Both the position numbers and the translations under genes were made by a program. From contig PUFA01000057.1 in assembly GCA_003508835.1 (NCBI GenBank), positions 9,560,501-9,624,500 of the forward strand: a stretch of DNA of 64,000 bases, in the 5' to 3' direction. The stretch is from Eonycteris spelaea (Eukaryota; Chordata; Mammalia; Chiroptera; Pteropodidae). Shown piece after piece: positions 1 through 13,269 of this stretch (the stretch's first letter is position 1; each line of letters opens with the position of its first letter). The notes under the pieces are model-generated. The model was given only the letters and a program-made list of their open reading frames with translations, searched no databases and was not told the origin of the DNA.

Positions 1-49
1 TAACCATCAGTATGAAACAGAAGTGATGCTGTGTAAGTGTCAGGCTTAA

Positions 50-397
50 GAAATTTGGGAGTTTCTGCTTGGCCCTCTTGGAACCAACTGCCATGTTGTA
101 AGGAAGTCCAGGCTATCCTGGTGGAAAGAGAGGCCATATGAAGAGGCCCTAGTGACTGAGACACCGCATGGAATACTGAGGCTCCAGACCTGTGAGAAGG
201 GCTGTCTTGGATCTTCTAGCTCTCCCAGTTCGATACATGCGTGGCTATAGATGATATGACATGGAGCAGAAAAAACCATTCCCCTAACCCTCAGCATGAT
301 GAGAAATAATACATTATTATGTAAATTTAATAATTTAATAATAAGCTGTTGGTTTAAGATGCTGAATTTTGGAGTTGTTTGTAAACAGCAATAGATA
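50..397 (+). mobile_element. MLT1-type MaLR LTR, sense
   Basis: 'ggaaccaactgccatgttgtaaggaagtccaggctatcctg' and 'ggagttgtttgtaaacagcaatagataa' at the end follow the MLT1 series. An LTR remnant without internal sequence. Confidence 0.65.
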
Positions 398-1152
398 AAT
401 AAAAATAGTTTGTTTATTTTTTAATTGAAAATTAACTTCTTGTAGCAAATAATTGACCCTGAAGTTTCTCAAAATTAGAAACAACTGGGTTATGTTCTTA
501 GAGCAATGACAGACATCAGAATTGGAAACAGGAAATGACCAACTTTAGATCCTTGCCTTCTGAGAAAACCTTCATGAACTGAACTTCCCATAGCCCACTC
601 TAGCCAGATTTTGTTGAGGTTAGTGGTAGTGGCCTGAGCTCATAGCCAGGAGTTTTCAACGCAAATTCTTCTACTTTTGTTGGGTTGGGACACAACCTAC
701 ATTCTAGTTTGGAAAATACTTTTCTGAGAATATCTTGGTTTATCATATGAGATTCTGCTTCAGTGGCAAAGAAACTAGTTGCTAGGAGAGGTGACCAGGA
801 GTTGATGGTGAGGAACATCCACTGTGGTGTGTCCTGTGCATTAGGTGACAGCCCATTCAAGAAAGGCAGCTGTTTCAGTATGATAATTTGAACACCACCA
901 GGAAACCAAATTCAGAGGCATTAACATTCCTGTTACTGAATAAATAGTTTTCAGCCCTCCAGAATTTTCTAAATTACAGTCTTTATCAATAAAGGTGTCA
1001 TGACAAAAACGTGTATCATGATTTTTGAGGTGTCCTCCTCTAGTTTGCCCCGCCCCCATAACTGTACATGTTCTATAAATGCTTTATTTGGTGTGATTTA
1101 CACAGAACCTCACTAAACTGAAGTGACCATAGATATCCTAATCTGGGGGGAA
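398..1152. other. Single-copy sequence
   Basis: No named repeat or gene recognised. Short open frames on the minus strand have no known domain. Confidence 0.4.
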
Positions 1153-1206
1153 TGTTTTGTTTTGTTTTGTTTTTTGTTTTGTTTTGTTTTGTTTTGTTTT
1201 GTTTTT
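1153..1206. repeat. (TTTTG)n simple repeat
   Basis: About ten TTTTG units with one T-expanded unit. Confidence 0.95.
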
Positions 1207-1879
1207 AAAAGAACAGTGTCTTTCAAATATGTTTGACCTCAACTCAGGCAGGGAATACATTTCACAATGTAATCCATGATACACATTATATTTGTAACTG
1301 AAATAAAAGATTCATGGAACAATATTTTATTGTATTATATCTTTTTATGTTTAAAAAATGCTGGTAGTGGCACACCAAATTGATCTGATGACTCCAACAA
1401 TTTCAAAAACATTGATAAGACTGGAACTGAGTTTTCCTTCTTACAGTGTATGCCCTTCTCTCCAGCCAAGACACCTCTGGGTTGCCTTCTAAAATCTTCA
1501 GAGACCCTGACTAATTTGATTTCTATGATAATTTAATTAGGGGCTGGGCAAAAGTTTACCTTTGCAGCTTCTATAAGAAAAAGCAGTGCTTAGTAGATTG
1601 AAAGAACAAAATTGTAAGACTTAAGACAAAACCAGTGATAGAGAACTCAGAAGCACTGATTCAATCTATTCAAATATAGTTGACTTGATTATTTGTTTAG
1701 CATTAATTGCTTGCTTGCAACATTTGAGCAGGTCCTGCCCCCTTCCCTCAACTGTACTTTAGAAGCCTTAAGGTCAAGGAGCAGGCGGTATGGTTTAAAG
1801 TAGGCTTGTGGTACAGACGCCACAAATACTTCTTCAGGGACATGCAGCTCACAGGTCCAGCAAAATGGTTAAAGAACGA
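1207..1879. other. Single-copy sequence
   Basis: No named repeat or gene recognised. Confidence 0.4.
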
Positions 1880-2089
1880 GAACTTTTGCTTTCCCATATG
1901 GAGGTTGAATCCTAAGTTCCCACTGCTTAATTTTGTGATCTTGTATGAATTAAATTTTCTGTGCCTCAGTTTCCTCACCTATATGTGAGATAATAGTAAT
2001 AATACCTACCTCATGGGGTTATTGAGAGAATCAGGTGAGATAACGTAGCACATTTAGCACAGTGCCCGGGCCAGGTAAGTGTTACCTGC
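1880..2089 (+). mobile_element. MIR SINE, sense
   Basis: Sense MIR order: 'tctgtgcctcagtttcctcacctatatgtgagataatagtaataatacctacctcatggggttattgagag', then 'tagcacatttagcacagtgccc'. The 5' tRNA-like half is decayed. Confidence 0.85.
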
Positions 2090-3279
2090 CAATACCTGAG
2101 AGTTCCCTGAGGCTCCTTGTTTGATATAATACATTTTTATTGGCCTGTTGTTGAAAGTGCTAATAAAAAACACATTTCTTATTAAAAACAATTTATAAAT
2201 TCTTACAAGATTTTCCACCAATAGACTGACTTTTTGTATTTATAATATATGTTATTTAAAAATTTTTTTGCTTCTTAATAACTCAACTTGTGCAAAGCCA
2301 ATTCAGAGTCAGTTCAATGTATAGAGAAGTTCAATAAATGCAGGTTAAAAAGTTTTAATTAATATGTCAAAATGAAACCCTTTAAAAAATATTGGTCAGA
2401 TTATAGTGTCAGTAAGATTCCAAATTATTTTCTAATAGTCATCATTTTTTTGAACTACATGGAAATGGACTAGACAAAAAAAACAGTACATATAAAATGT
2501 AGTTTTTACTAAGATGAGATCACATGGAAAAATTTACGTTAAAGTGTTTATGTCAAGTAACATTATCAAATATACTGATGCATTTTATTTCTCTACTTGT
2601 AGCATCTTCTCTCTTAAATATTGCCTCATCGTAACCATGTAAATGTCAGACATATAAAAATACCCAAATACTTCCCTATCCCTTACAATTATAAGAACAT
2701 TATTATTTTTTTCTTCTCCTCATCTCCCAGCTTTAAACTATTCTTAAAAATTCTGGCATTAAACTTGTCGTATGGTATTGTGTTCTTTCCCTCAGCATTT
2801 TTCATGTGTGTTAGCCAAAACAAACAGTCTCTTGTCTACTTTGAGCATGCAAAGACAAGCCTCTTGGAGGAGCTTGGGCAAGCACAGTGCAGGGACTTAA
2901 ATTTCGGCTTTGTGTGCATGACTGTTAAAGGCTTTTGTCAGTCAGCCCAAGATAGCTGAGAACAGGGGAATAAGGTGGAGGAAGGAAAGAGTCCTAGTCC
3001 CCTAAAAGCACAATAAGAGGTGGGGCCAAAAGGGAAGATGTGAGAAGGAAAGCTGTAAAGGAGACTTTCCACATGTGCTTGTTGTAGGGCTTCCACTTGG
3101 GTTATCAGGGAGTATAGGAATAATTTGCTTCTTGTGGGATGCTCTGCTTAAACCCACTTGAATTTTTTTCTGAGGTTCACTGTGGTCATATCTAGATTTT
3201 GAGGGTGGTAGGAGCTGGGTCAGGGAACTTCGAGGTGTCATTGTTTCTTCCCCCCTTTCTCACACCTGCTAGAGGGGAT
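2090..3279. other. Single-copy sequence
   Basis: No named repeat or gene recognised. AT-rich to about 2800. Confidence 0.4.
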
Positions 3280-3844
3280 CAATCACTTCCTAAGTATCTT
3301 GCAAATCTGTCTCTCTGCCTCATTCTCATGCCAAGTCCAGGCCCGTACCATTCCTTATCTAGATTATGGCAATGGTCTTGTCTCCAATGTCTTTATGTGT
3401 CACTTCTCTAACTCATTCTCCCTCCCTCTTTCTAAGCTCTATATGCTTGCTCATCATCCCTTAGTGGGCATCCATTGCCTTTGTGATAATGTTCCACCTC
3501 AGCATAGTAAGTGAGGCCATTGTCACCTGACCAGCTCCAACGCATTTATCTCAGCCACATTTCCCTTGCTATAACATGCACATATGTTCTTTATGAGTCC
3601 ATGCTTTAGTTATTTTGTACATGTTACTTACCCTCCCAAGAGTGTACACTGTAACTCGCTCCATGCCCCATTCCACACTGTCTTGTGACAAAGTCCTATT
3701 TACACCTAGCACAAATATCATTTATATTAACACTTCTCTGATCCTTGCTCACTCCAAGCCCAACATACACATAGTAGAGTTGGGGCCTCTGTATCTCTCA
3801 TATAGGCAATGATGTATCACAGTTGTATCATTAGTTTGTATGTC
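3280..3844 (+). mobile_element. L2-like LINE fragment (weak)
   Basis: C/T-rich sequence with L2-like stretches: 'tccaggcccgtaccattccttatctagattatggcaatgg', 'ctccaacgcatttatctcagcc'. Strongly diverged and the boundaries are unclear. No gene. Confidence 0.35.
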
Positions 3845-4324
3845 TGACCACCTAACAATCTGGAAAGAGAAGAAGAACAAAGCTGGAGGACTCATGCTTC
3901 CTGATTTCAAAGTTTACAAAGCTACAGTAATTGAAACAGTATGGCACTGGCTTAAGGACAGACATAACCCATAACCAATGGAATAGAATAGAGGGTCCAA
4001 AAAAAACCCTCACATCAACAAGGGTGCTAAGGTTATTCAATGGAGAAAGGACAAATTTTTCACCAAGTGGTGTTGGGAAAACTGAATATCTATGTGCAAA
4101 ATAATGAAGTTGTACTCTTACATAACATCATATATAAAAAGTAACTCAAAATAGATAAAAGACCTGAATTTAAGAGCCCAAACTGTAAGATTATTAGAAG
4201 AAAACATAAAGAAAAATTATATGACCTTGGAAATGGTTTCTTAAAAATGACAACAAAAGAAAAAATAGAAAATTGGACTTCATCAAAATGAAAAAACTTT
4301 ATGCATCAAAAGACATTATCAAGT
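3845..4324 (+). mobile_element. L1 ORF2 3' fragment
   Basis: It follows ORF2 sequence: 'agctggaggactcatgcttcctgatttcaaag', 'acagtatggcactggctta', 'ttcaatggagaaaggac', 'attggacttcatcaaaatg'. It stops abruptly where the L1M 5' UTR starts. Confidence 0.8.
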
Positions 4325-5099
4325 GATACTAGGGAAGATGGAAAAATAGCAAGCACCAGGAATTCATCTCCACCTAGACAACACTTACCCTGGCAGAAAT
4401 TATCAGGTAACTATTTTAGAATTCTGGAGTCTATTTTAAGGCTTGCAGCTCCCAAAGGAAGGCTTATAGAGTAAATCTTGGTTAATTTTAGTCAATTTAA
4501 GCTCTTAGCTGGTGGCTATGTATCTCAGCTACATCGCAGGCAACATGTGCACTTATTCTTGGAACATATTGCTTGTGACTTGTGGGAGCCAGGGTGGGCA
4601 ATAAGGACCTTGTCCTTCAAATATCAGGAATCTGTGTTCTGATCACCAGTTGCTACTTCTGATTGTGGAAGTGCAGATACAGAGGCAGGTCACCATTGTT
4701 AAAATCTCCTCCTTTATTGTGGCAGACTCCCTTGGCTGAAGTGGCTTTCAGGGGATTGAAAGGGCTGTATTTTCTTTCTCCTTCATTTTCCCCGTTTGGC
4801 AGACAGACATTTAAGAATTTGGACATCAAAAGCAACTACATATATGGGAGAATTTAGAAAGTCATTGTGCACGTCTGGAGAAAGTCACAGGCTCAGAAAA
4901 AAAAAAATACCCAAGAAGACCTTCTGTTTACACTTCAGGCTGATTATTAGCACAGAACAAACAACAACCAAAGAAACAAAATAAAACTTAACCAATTAAA
5001 AAATGAAAATAAAAAAACAGCAAACTTTGGGAAAGAGGGAAAACCTGATTTCTATATTTATAAGATGATAAGATTCAAGTGTCCATTTTTAAACAAAAT

Positions 5100-6010
5100 A
5101 TCACAAGGCATATGAAAAACAGGAAATTATGGCCTATTCAGACAATGTCCCTGAGAAAAACCAGATGGTAGACTTAAGACAAAACCCTTAAAGCAGATGT
5201 CTTAAAGATATTCAAAGAGCTAGGAGAAGCTTTGAAAATAATGTATGAGCAAAATGGAAATATCAATGAAGAGATAGAAAACATAAAAAAGTTTTTACTT
5301 CTTAAAGTAAAAACTATAATAAAGGGAAAAAACAATTTTATTAGAGGGATTCAAAAGTAGATTTGAGCTAAAAGAAGGAAAAATTACTAAACTTGAAGAT
5401 AAGTAAATTGAGATTTTTACATTTGAGAAACAGAAAGAAAAGAGCTGAAGAAAAGTTTGAGAAGTTCTGTTTATGTGTACACAATGAAGAAAATGAACAT
5501 ACACATTGCCAGAGTCCCAGAAGGAGACGAGCAAGAGAAAAGGGCAGAGAAATGATTTAAATACGTAATAGCTGGAAACTTACCAAATTTGAAGAAAAAC
5601 ATGGATATAAACATCCAAAAAGCTCAACAAACTCCAAGTATGGTAAAATCAGATACTCACACAAAGATATTATAATCAAAATGTCAAAAGACCAAAACAA
5701 AGAAACAATTTTGAAAGTAGCAAGGGAAGGAACTCATCTATAGAAAGGATCCTCAATAATATTGTCAGTAGATATCTCATAAGAAACTTTATAAGCCAGA
5801 AGGCAGTGGGTTGATATATTCAAAATGCTGGGGGTGGGGAGGGAAAAAAAACAGTCACCCAAGGATCCTATATCCAATAAAACTGTCCATAAAAAAGCTA
5901 TTCTCAGATAAACAAAAGCTGGAGGATTTCATCACCACTAGACCTGTCTTACAAGAAATGATAAAAGGAGTCTCTCAGGTTGAAATGAAAGGACATGAGA
6001 AAGTAATTCA
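5100..6010 (+). pseudogene. L1M ORF1 remnant
   Basis: The C-terminal part is readable: HPRILYPIKLSIKKLFSD, then KQKLEDFITTRPVLQEMIKG (about 5850-5975), the conserved end of L1 ORF1p. Upstream nucleotides match ORF1 in order ('ttcaaagagctaggagaagc', 'aaagtagcaagggaaggaac', 'aactttataagccagaaggcag'). Broken by many stops and frameshifts. Confidence 0.7.
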
Positions 6011-6589
6011 AAGCTGTTTAAAGATCTTTTCATATGTTTATTCATCATCTGTATATCTTCTTTGGAAAAGTGTCTACTCAGGCTCTTTTTTCCATTTTTT
6101 AATTGGATCATTTGTGTTTTGTTGTTGAGTTGTATGGGTTCTTTATATATTTTGGACATTGGACCATTATCAGAAGTATCATTTGCAAATATCTTCTCCC
6201 ATTTGGTTGGTTGTTTTTGTTTTGTTGACTTTTTTTTTTTTTTTGCTGTGTAGAAGTTTTTTAGTTTGATGGAGATGGAAAAGGACAAAAACTGTATTAC
6301 TTTACTCGTATGTGAAGTATAAAACAAAAAGCAACAAAGAAACTAACAAAACAAACAGGACAACCTCATACATACAGACAACAGACTTTTGTTACCAGAG
6401 GAGGAAGAGGGTGAGAGGCAGGCAAAGTGGGTAAAGGGGCTCATATGATAATAGAAGGAAACTAGACTTAGGACGATGAGCGCACAAAAGAGTACATAGA
6501 TGTCATACTATAATCTTATACATCTGAAAATTATATAATGTTATTAACTAATGTTATTCTAATAAATTTAATTTTACAAAAGCTATATG
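6011..6589 (+). mobile_element. 5'-inverted short L1 insertion
   Basis: Positions about 6015-6265 are L1 ORF2 3' sequence on the minus strand ('tgttgttgagttgtatgggttctttatatattttgg', 'gcaaatatcttctcccatttggttgg'). Positions 6270-6589 are the L1 3' UTR on the plus strand ('gggtaaaggggctcatatgataatag', 'ctgaaaattatataatg', ending 'taataaatttaattttacaaa'). This head-to-head layout is that of twin-primed L1 insertions. It interrupts the inter-ORF region of the older L1M, with a short aaagct repeat at both ends. Confidence 0.7.
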
Positions 6590-6698
6590 AATAAATATCT
6601 AGTAAAGATAAGTATGTGGGCAATTATATGAGCTAATATTATTATACCTTTGTTTTGTAACTGATTTTTTCTACATGATTTAAGAGATTAATGTATAA

Positions 6699-6711
6699 AA
6701 AAACAATTATT
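6699..6711 (+). repeat. Target-site duplication, left copy (full-length L1)
   Basis: aaaaacaattatt, repeated at 12910-12922. Confidence 0.75.
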
Positions 6712-7589
6712 AAGATCTTTGGAAACATGGCAGAGTGAGAGATGTCCTCAGATCTCTCCCCTTAAACAACAATAAGCTGAACATCTAAAACTCAACAAAA
6801 AACACCCAAACTGCACACCAGCATGTCTGAGCGTGAGATCTGCGCAGAGGAGCTACCACAGGTCAGAACCCCAGTTGTCGGTGTCGGGCAGTGGACTGGG
6901 AGAAATAAATAAAGAAGCTTTCTCGCCTAGCCACTGGGGCTTCTTGTAGGAGGAGAGGGAGGGGAGAAGGAGCAGCGAGTTCCTGCCGGTGAGTTCCCTG
7001 AACATTCCTGCCTGACACAGCTGTGGCTGCAGGGCCCACTTATCAGGGCAGAAAGCAGAGAAGTGGGACAGGACTGCAGAGGAACAACAGCTGATTTTTG
7101 ATGGCCACAGTTGAAAAACTGAGGCTGAGTCACAGCCCCAACACCCAACCCAGAGGGCCCCTCCCCCATACCCTCCAAGACCAATTACTGCAGAGCCACA
7201 GGGGAATCAACAAACTCTGCCCAGACTATCCCTGAAACTGACAGGGACTGAAACTGTAGGTACCAAGTGTGATTAAATATCTATGAGAAAATTTAAAAAG
7301 CGTTATTAAGACTTTATATAAAACAGGGATCTAAGAGGCTTAGATGCCACCTACTGGAAACTGAAAGAAAAGTGCTTTCTTTGCAACAGGCTAAAGAGAG
7401 AACTTTATATAATAAATCTTTCTGGAAAAACAGTAGAATACACTTCCATTAATGCCAGGTGAAGAAACAGTCCATTAAACACCACGAACAACCAAGGTAA
7501 CAAGGCATCTCAGAAAGAAAGAGAAAAATCTCCAGAAAATAAGCTTACACACATAAAAATATACAACTTAAATGACAGAGACTTCGGGA

Positions 7590-8470
7590 TGGTTATTTCT
7601 GAAAAAAATCAATGAGATCCAAAACAACTCAAATCAACAATTTCAGGAATTAAATAAACAACTAGATGAGCAGAGCAAAGAGATTGAAACCTTCAAAAAA
7701 AAAAACAAATAGAACTTCTGGAGATGAAGAACACACTGAAAGAGTTGAAAAATGAAATAGGGAGCTTGAGAAATAGAGTCAACCAAATGGAGGAAAGGAT
7801 CAGTGATATCAAAGACAGAAATCTAAAAATAAATCAGAAGGAAGAAGAGAGAAACCAAAGAATGAAAAATAATGAAAAAGAAATAGCTGATACTATCAGG
7901 AGAGGAAAGAAGAATAATCAAAGGGCATTATCGAAGGAGTAGGGACTAGAAAGCATTTTCAGACAAATAGTGGGACGAGAATTTCCCAAATTTGAGGGAG
8001 GAGCTGGAGCCTAGAATTCAAGAAGTCAACAGAACATCCAATTATCTCAACCCAAAAAGGCCTTCAGCAAGACACATTGTATTACAATTATCAAAAATCA
8101 ATGACAAAGATAGAATTCTCAGGGCAGCCAGAGAGAAGGTGGTAACTTATATATATAAAAAAAGAAACCATTAGATTATCATCAGACTGCTCAGCACAGA
8201 CCTCACAAGCCAGAAAGGAATAAAATCAAATATTTAAACTATTAAGTGAAAGGATCTACCAGCTTAATGTATCCAGCTAAGCACTCCTTTAAATATGAAG
8301 GAGAAAGTAAGACTTTTCCAGACATACAAAAATTGAAGGAATTCTCCACTACGAGGCCTGCACTATAGAAAATATAGAAAGGGGTCAGTTGCCTAAAACA
8401 AAATGACTTAAAAAAATCATAATAAGGATTAAAGGGACTATCAGGCAAATAGAAGCAGAAGAGAGCAACC
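7590..8470 (+). pseudogene. L1 ORF1 remnant
   Basis: The coiled-coil part is open at 7724-7942 (ELKNEIGSLRNRVNQMEERI ...). After a break, 7992-8174 reads the central domain (ELEPRIQEVNRTSNYLNPKR, then about six residues on HIVLQLSKINDKDRILRAAR). The C-terminal domain is recognisable only at nucleotide level to about 8470. Stops and frameshifts prevent a full-length product. Confidence 0.8.
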
Positions 8471-8839
8471 CTTACTAAGGGCAGGGCATTATAAACTTAA
8501 ATAATAATAAGAGAATTGCTACAGCAGGATAGTAATGAATGTTCAACAGACATAGGAACAAATTGAGACAACAATGACTGAAAAGGAGGAGATTCAAAGA
8601 TCCAAATTTGCAAAGGGAATGGAGATAAGTTACGCACAGAAGAAAATGGACAACTGTATGTATATAACTATCCTTTACATATTCAAAATGGTAACCACAC
8701 ACCAAATTCAGAACCATTGTATATAACATAAAACAAGAAGGACCAGAGGGAAAACCCACAAAGCTAACCAAAATAAAGAAAACAGATACACGAGGACAAG
8801 GAAACAATGGAAACACTGAGCTACCAGAAAGCAAAAGAT

Positions 8840-11800
8840 AAAATGGCTATAAGAAGACCTCAATAGTCACCCTCTATGTAAATGGATTGAACTCAACAAT
8901 AAAAAGACACAGAGTTGTAGAACAGATGAAAAAACAAAACCCAACCATGTGCTGCCTCCAGGAGACACATCTCAGCTCCAAAGACAAAAATAGACTCAGA
9001 ATGAAAGGGTGGAAAATTATTTTCAAGCAAATGGCATTCAGGAGAAAAGCAGGAGTAGTAGTACTAATATCAGATGAAATAGACTTCAAATAAAAAAGAT
9101 ACTGAGAGACACTTCATAATGGTAAAGGGAATCATGCACCAGGAAGACATAACACTTATTAATACTATGCTCCCAATCAGGGAGCCCTGAAATTTGTAAA
9201 GCTATTACTAACAGAACTAAAGAGAGGAACAGACCAAAACACTAGTGTAGTAGGTAGGGGATGTAAATACCTTAATGTCGGATATGGACAGATCATCCAA
9301 ACAGAAAATCAATAAGGAAATGACATCCTTAAATGACACATTAGACCAACTGGATTAATTGACATTTACAGAGCCTTCCATCCCAAAACAGCTGCTAATA
9401 CATTCTTCTCTAGTGTACATGGAACATTCTCAAGGATTGACCCCAAACTGGAACACAGAGATAGCCTCAACAAATATGAGGGTCGAAATCATACCAACCA
9501 TATTTTCTGATCATAATGCTTTCAAACTAGAGATCAACTGCAGAAAGAAATCAGGAAGAAACACAAATACATGGAGATTAAACAACATGCTACTGAAGAA
9601 TAACTGGGTCAGAGAAGAAATAAAAAGAGAGGTCAAGAGATACATAGAAACAAATGATAATGATAGTACAACATATCATAACTTTTGAGATACGACTAAA
9701 ACAGTCATAAGAGGAAAATTCATATTATTACAAGCCTATCTCCAAATAAACAACCTAATGTTCATCTTTAAAAAACTAGAAAAGGAAAACACAAATGAAG
9801 CCTAAAGTCAGCAGAAGGAAAGAAATCATCAAAATTAGAGCAGAAATAATTAAATCAAAAACAACAACAAAAAAAAATAGAAAAAATAAATGTAACAAAG
9901 AACTGATTCTTTGAGAAAGTTAATAAAATTGACAAACCCCTGGCTAGACTCACTAAAGTAAAAAGAGAAAGGACACAATAAACAAAATCAGGGATGAAAG
10001 AGGGGAAATTACAACAGACATTGCAGAAATACAAAGGATTAACAAGAATACTATGAAAAATATATAACACCAAATTAAATAACCTAGAAGAAATGGACCA
10101 GTACTTAGAAAAATACAACCTTCCTATACTGAATCAAGAAGAACTGGAAAATCCAAATAAACCAATCAGGAGTATGGAAGTTGAAACAATCATAAAAAAC
10201 CTACCAAAAATTAAAAGTCCAGGACCAGATGCCTTCACTAGTAAACTTTACCTAACATTCTAAGATTTAATACCTATCCTCATCAAACGCTTCCAAAAAA
10301 CCAAAGAGGAGGCAATACTTCCCAACTCATTTTATGAGGCCAATATTACTCTGATGCCAAAATCTGGTAAAGACAACACAAAAAAGGAAAACTACAGACC
10401 AGTATGTCTCATGAACACAGATGCAAAATCCTAAATAAGATACTAGTGAACCGAATACAGCAACATATTAAAAGGATTATACACCACGATCAAGTGGGCT
10501 TCATCTCAGAGGCACAGGGATGGTTCAACATATGCAAATCAATTAATGTGATACACCACATAGATAAATTAAAGAATAAGAATCATATGATTATATCAAT
10601 AGATGCAGAAAAAGCCTTTGACAAGCTACAGCATCTATTTATGATCACAACACTAAACAAAATCGGTATAGAAGAAAGTACCTTAACATAATAAAGGCCA
10701 TTTATGACAAACCCTCAACCAACATTATACTTAATGGTGCAAAAACTAAAAATTTTCCCTTAAGATCAAGGACAAGGCAAGGCTGTCCACTATCACCACT
10801 GTTATTCAATATAACATTGGAGTCTAGCAAGTGCAATAAACAAGAGAAAGATATAAAATGCATCCAAATAGGAATGAAGAAGTCAAACTGTCACTATTTG
10901 CGATGACATGATCTCTATATAGAAAGCCCTAAAGACTCCCAAGAACACACTAGAAACAATAAAGTAAATACAGAAAAGTCTCTGGATACAAAATCAGACG
11001 TTCAATAATCCATAGTGTTCTATACTCTAATAATAAAAATGTCAGAAAAAGAAGTGGAAAAAATAATTCCTTTTGCAATTGCAACAAAAAGAATAAAATA
11101 CCTAGGAATAAATTTAACAAAAAGTGAAGGACCTATATAATGAAAACTATAAGACCCTATTAAAAGAAATAAAAGAAGATACAAAGAAATGGAAAGATAT
11201 TTGTGTTCTTGATTGGAAGAATCAACATAGTTAAAATGACCATATTACTTAAAGCATTATGCAGATTTAATGCAATCCCCATCAAAATCCTATCAGTATT
11301 TTTTTTAAAGAAATAGAACAGAACCATCAGATTTGTATGGAAGCACAAAAGACCCCGAATTGCCAGAGCCATCCTGAGAAAAAGAATGAAGCAGCAGCAC
11401 CATGCTACCCGACTTCAAATTATAAGACAAAGCAACTGTAACCAAAACGGCATGCATGGTATTAGCAGTAAAACAGACACACGGACCAGTGAAAACAGAA
11501 TTGAGAGTCCAGAAGTAAACACATATTTATACAGGCAAATAAGTTTCGACAAAAAGCCAAAAACATACAGTGGAGAAAGAAAGCCTCTTCAATAAATGGT
11601 GCTGGGAAAAACTGGAAAGCCACCTGCCAAAAAAATAAAACTAGACTGTTGTCTATCACCACCCACCAAAATTAACTCAAAATGGATTAAGGACCCGAAT
11701 ATAAGACCTGAAACAATAAAGTGTATAGAAGAAAACATAGGAACTAAACTCAAGGACCTTGGACTTAAAGAGGATTTTATGAATTTGGCTTCAAGGGTAT

Positions 11801-12640
11801 AAAAGCAAAAATAAAAAGCTTCAACTAAAAAAGCTTCTGCTCAGCAAAAGACATTGTCAACAAAGTAAAGAAGAGAACCATCCGAATGGGAAAATATATT
11901 TGCGAGCAATGCCTCCTATAAGGACCTAACATCCAAAATATACAAGGAGCTCATACAACTCAATAACAACAAAAAAACCCAATGATCCAGTCAAAAAATG
12001 GGCAGAGTACCTGAGCAGACACTTCTTTCTAGAGGATATACAAATGGTCAACAAATATATGAAAAGATGCTCAATGTTGCTAGCTATTAGGGAAATGCAA
12101 ATCAAAATCACAATGAGATACCATCTCACGCTTGTTAGAATAGCTATTATCAACAGGACAGGTAATAATAAATGTTGGAGAGGATGTCGAAAATAAGGAA
12201 CCTCATACACTGCTAATGGGACTGCAAATTTGTACAGCCACTATGGAAAACAGTATGGAGCGTCCTCAAAAAACTAAGAATTGATCTTCCATATGATCCA
12301 GCAAAACCTCTACTGGGTATTTATTCCAAAGACTTGAAACCCATATCCAAAAAGATATTTGCACACAATGTTCATAGCAGCATTATTCACAGTGGCCAGG
12401 ACATGGAAGCAACCGAAGTGTCCTGTATAGATGATTGGGTAAAGAAGCTGTGGTAAATATGTACGAGAGAATATTACTCAGCCATAAAAAAGATATGAAC
12501 TATTGCCATTTGCACAACATAGATGGAGCTCAAGATAATCATGCTAAGTGAAATAAGCCAGATAGAAAAAGTTGAAAATCACATGATATCACTTATATGT
12601 GGGATATAAACCTTAAAGCAACAATGAGCAGGACAAACAG
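8840..12640 (+). pseudogene. L1 ORF2 (endonuclease, reverse transcriptase) remnant
   Basis: Endonuclease fragments at 8887-9093 (NSTIKRHRVVEQMKKQNP, then CCLQETHLSSKD) and 9359-9688 (EIIPTIFSDHNAFKLEI, with the conserved SDH). RT fragment at 10404-10691 ([26 protein letters not shown], then [10 protein letters not shown]). The FADD catalytic box is hit by a one-base deletion at about 10899-10901 (tttgcgatgac, where tttgcagatgac is expected). C-terminal fragment at 11596-11802. Dead copy. Confidence 0.85.
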
Positions 12641-12909
12641 AGACTCATGGACATGGACTATAGGCTAGTGGTTACTAGAGGACTGTAGAGTAGTGGTTAC
12701 TAGTGGGGTGAGGGAAGTGGGGGAGGTAGTGGGTAAAGTAGGTCAAATATAGGGTTTAGGGGGAGGGTGAAGTGGGTAAGGGGATCAATATATAGTAGCT
12801 GAAGAAAACTGGACTTTGGGTGGTAAACACACAATGGAATACACAGATGTCAAATGATAATGTACACCTGAAAATTATATATTATAACCTACCCCAATAA
12901 ACTTAATTT

Positions 12910-12922
12910 AAAAACAATTATT
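12910..12922 (+). repeat. Target-site duplication, right copy (full-length L1)
   Basis: Second copy of aaaaacaattatt. The leading A's may belong to the poly(A) tail. Confidence 0.75.
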
Positions 12923-13269
12923 TATTCTATGTTTTTGGACACACAATGCATAAAGGCGTAATTTTGTGACATTAATAACTAAAAGGAGGTGGGATAGAGC
13001 TATACACAGCAGAGTTTTTGTATGCTTTTTATAAGCTGGTTATAAATTCAAATTAGCCTTATAACTTAAGGATGTTGATGTAATCTTCATGGTAACAAGG
13101 AAAATGGCTATAGAATATACACAAACAATGAGAAGGGAACTAAAATGTTCACTATAAAAAATTGGCTAAACACAAAAAAAAGACAGTAATGCAGAAAAAT
13201 GTGAGTGTAGGGGGAGGGAAACTTAAGTATAATATAAAAACAAATAGAAATGACATAGGTCAGTCCTCT

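Larger units (their letters stand above)
6712..12909 (+). mobile_element. Full-length L1 (6.2 kb) with target-site duplication, inactive
   Basis: A complete L1 in order: 5' UTR (6712 to about 7590, 'ggaaacatggcagagtgagagatg'), ORF1, inter-ORF, ORF2, and a G-rich 3' UTR ending 'ccccaataaacttaattta'. It is flanked by the direct repeat aaaaacaattatt (6699-6711 and 12910-12922), part of which may be tail. Both ORFs carry stops and frameshifts. It inserted into the inter-ORF region of the older L1M. Confidence 0.85.
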
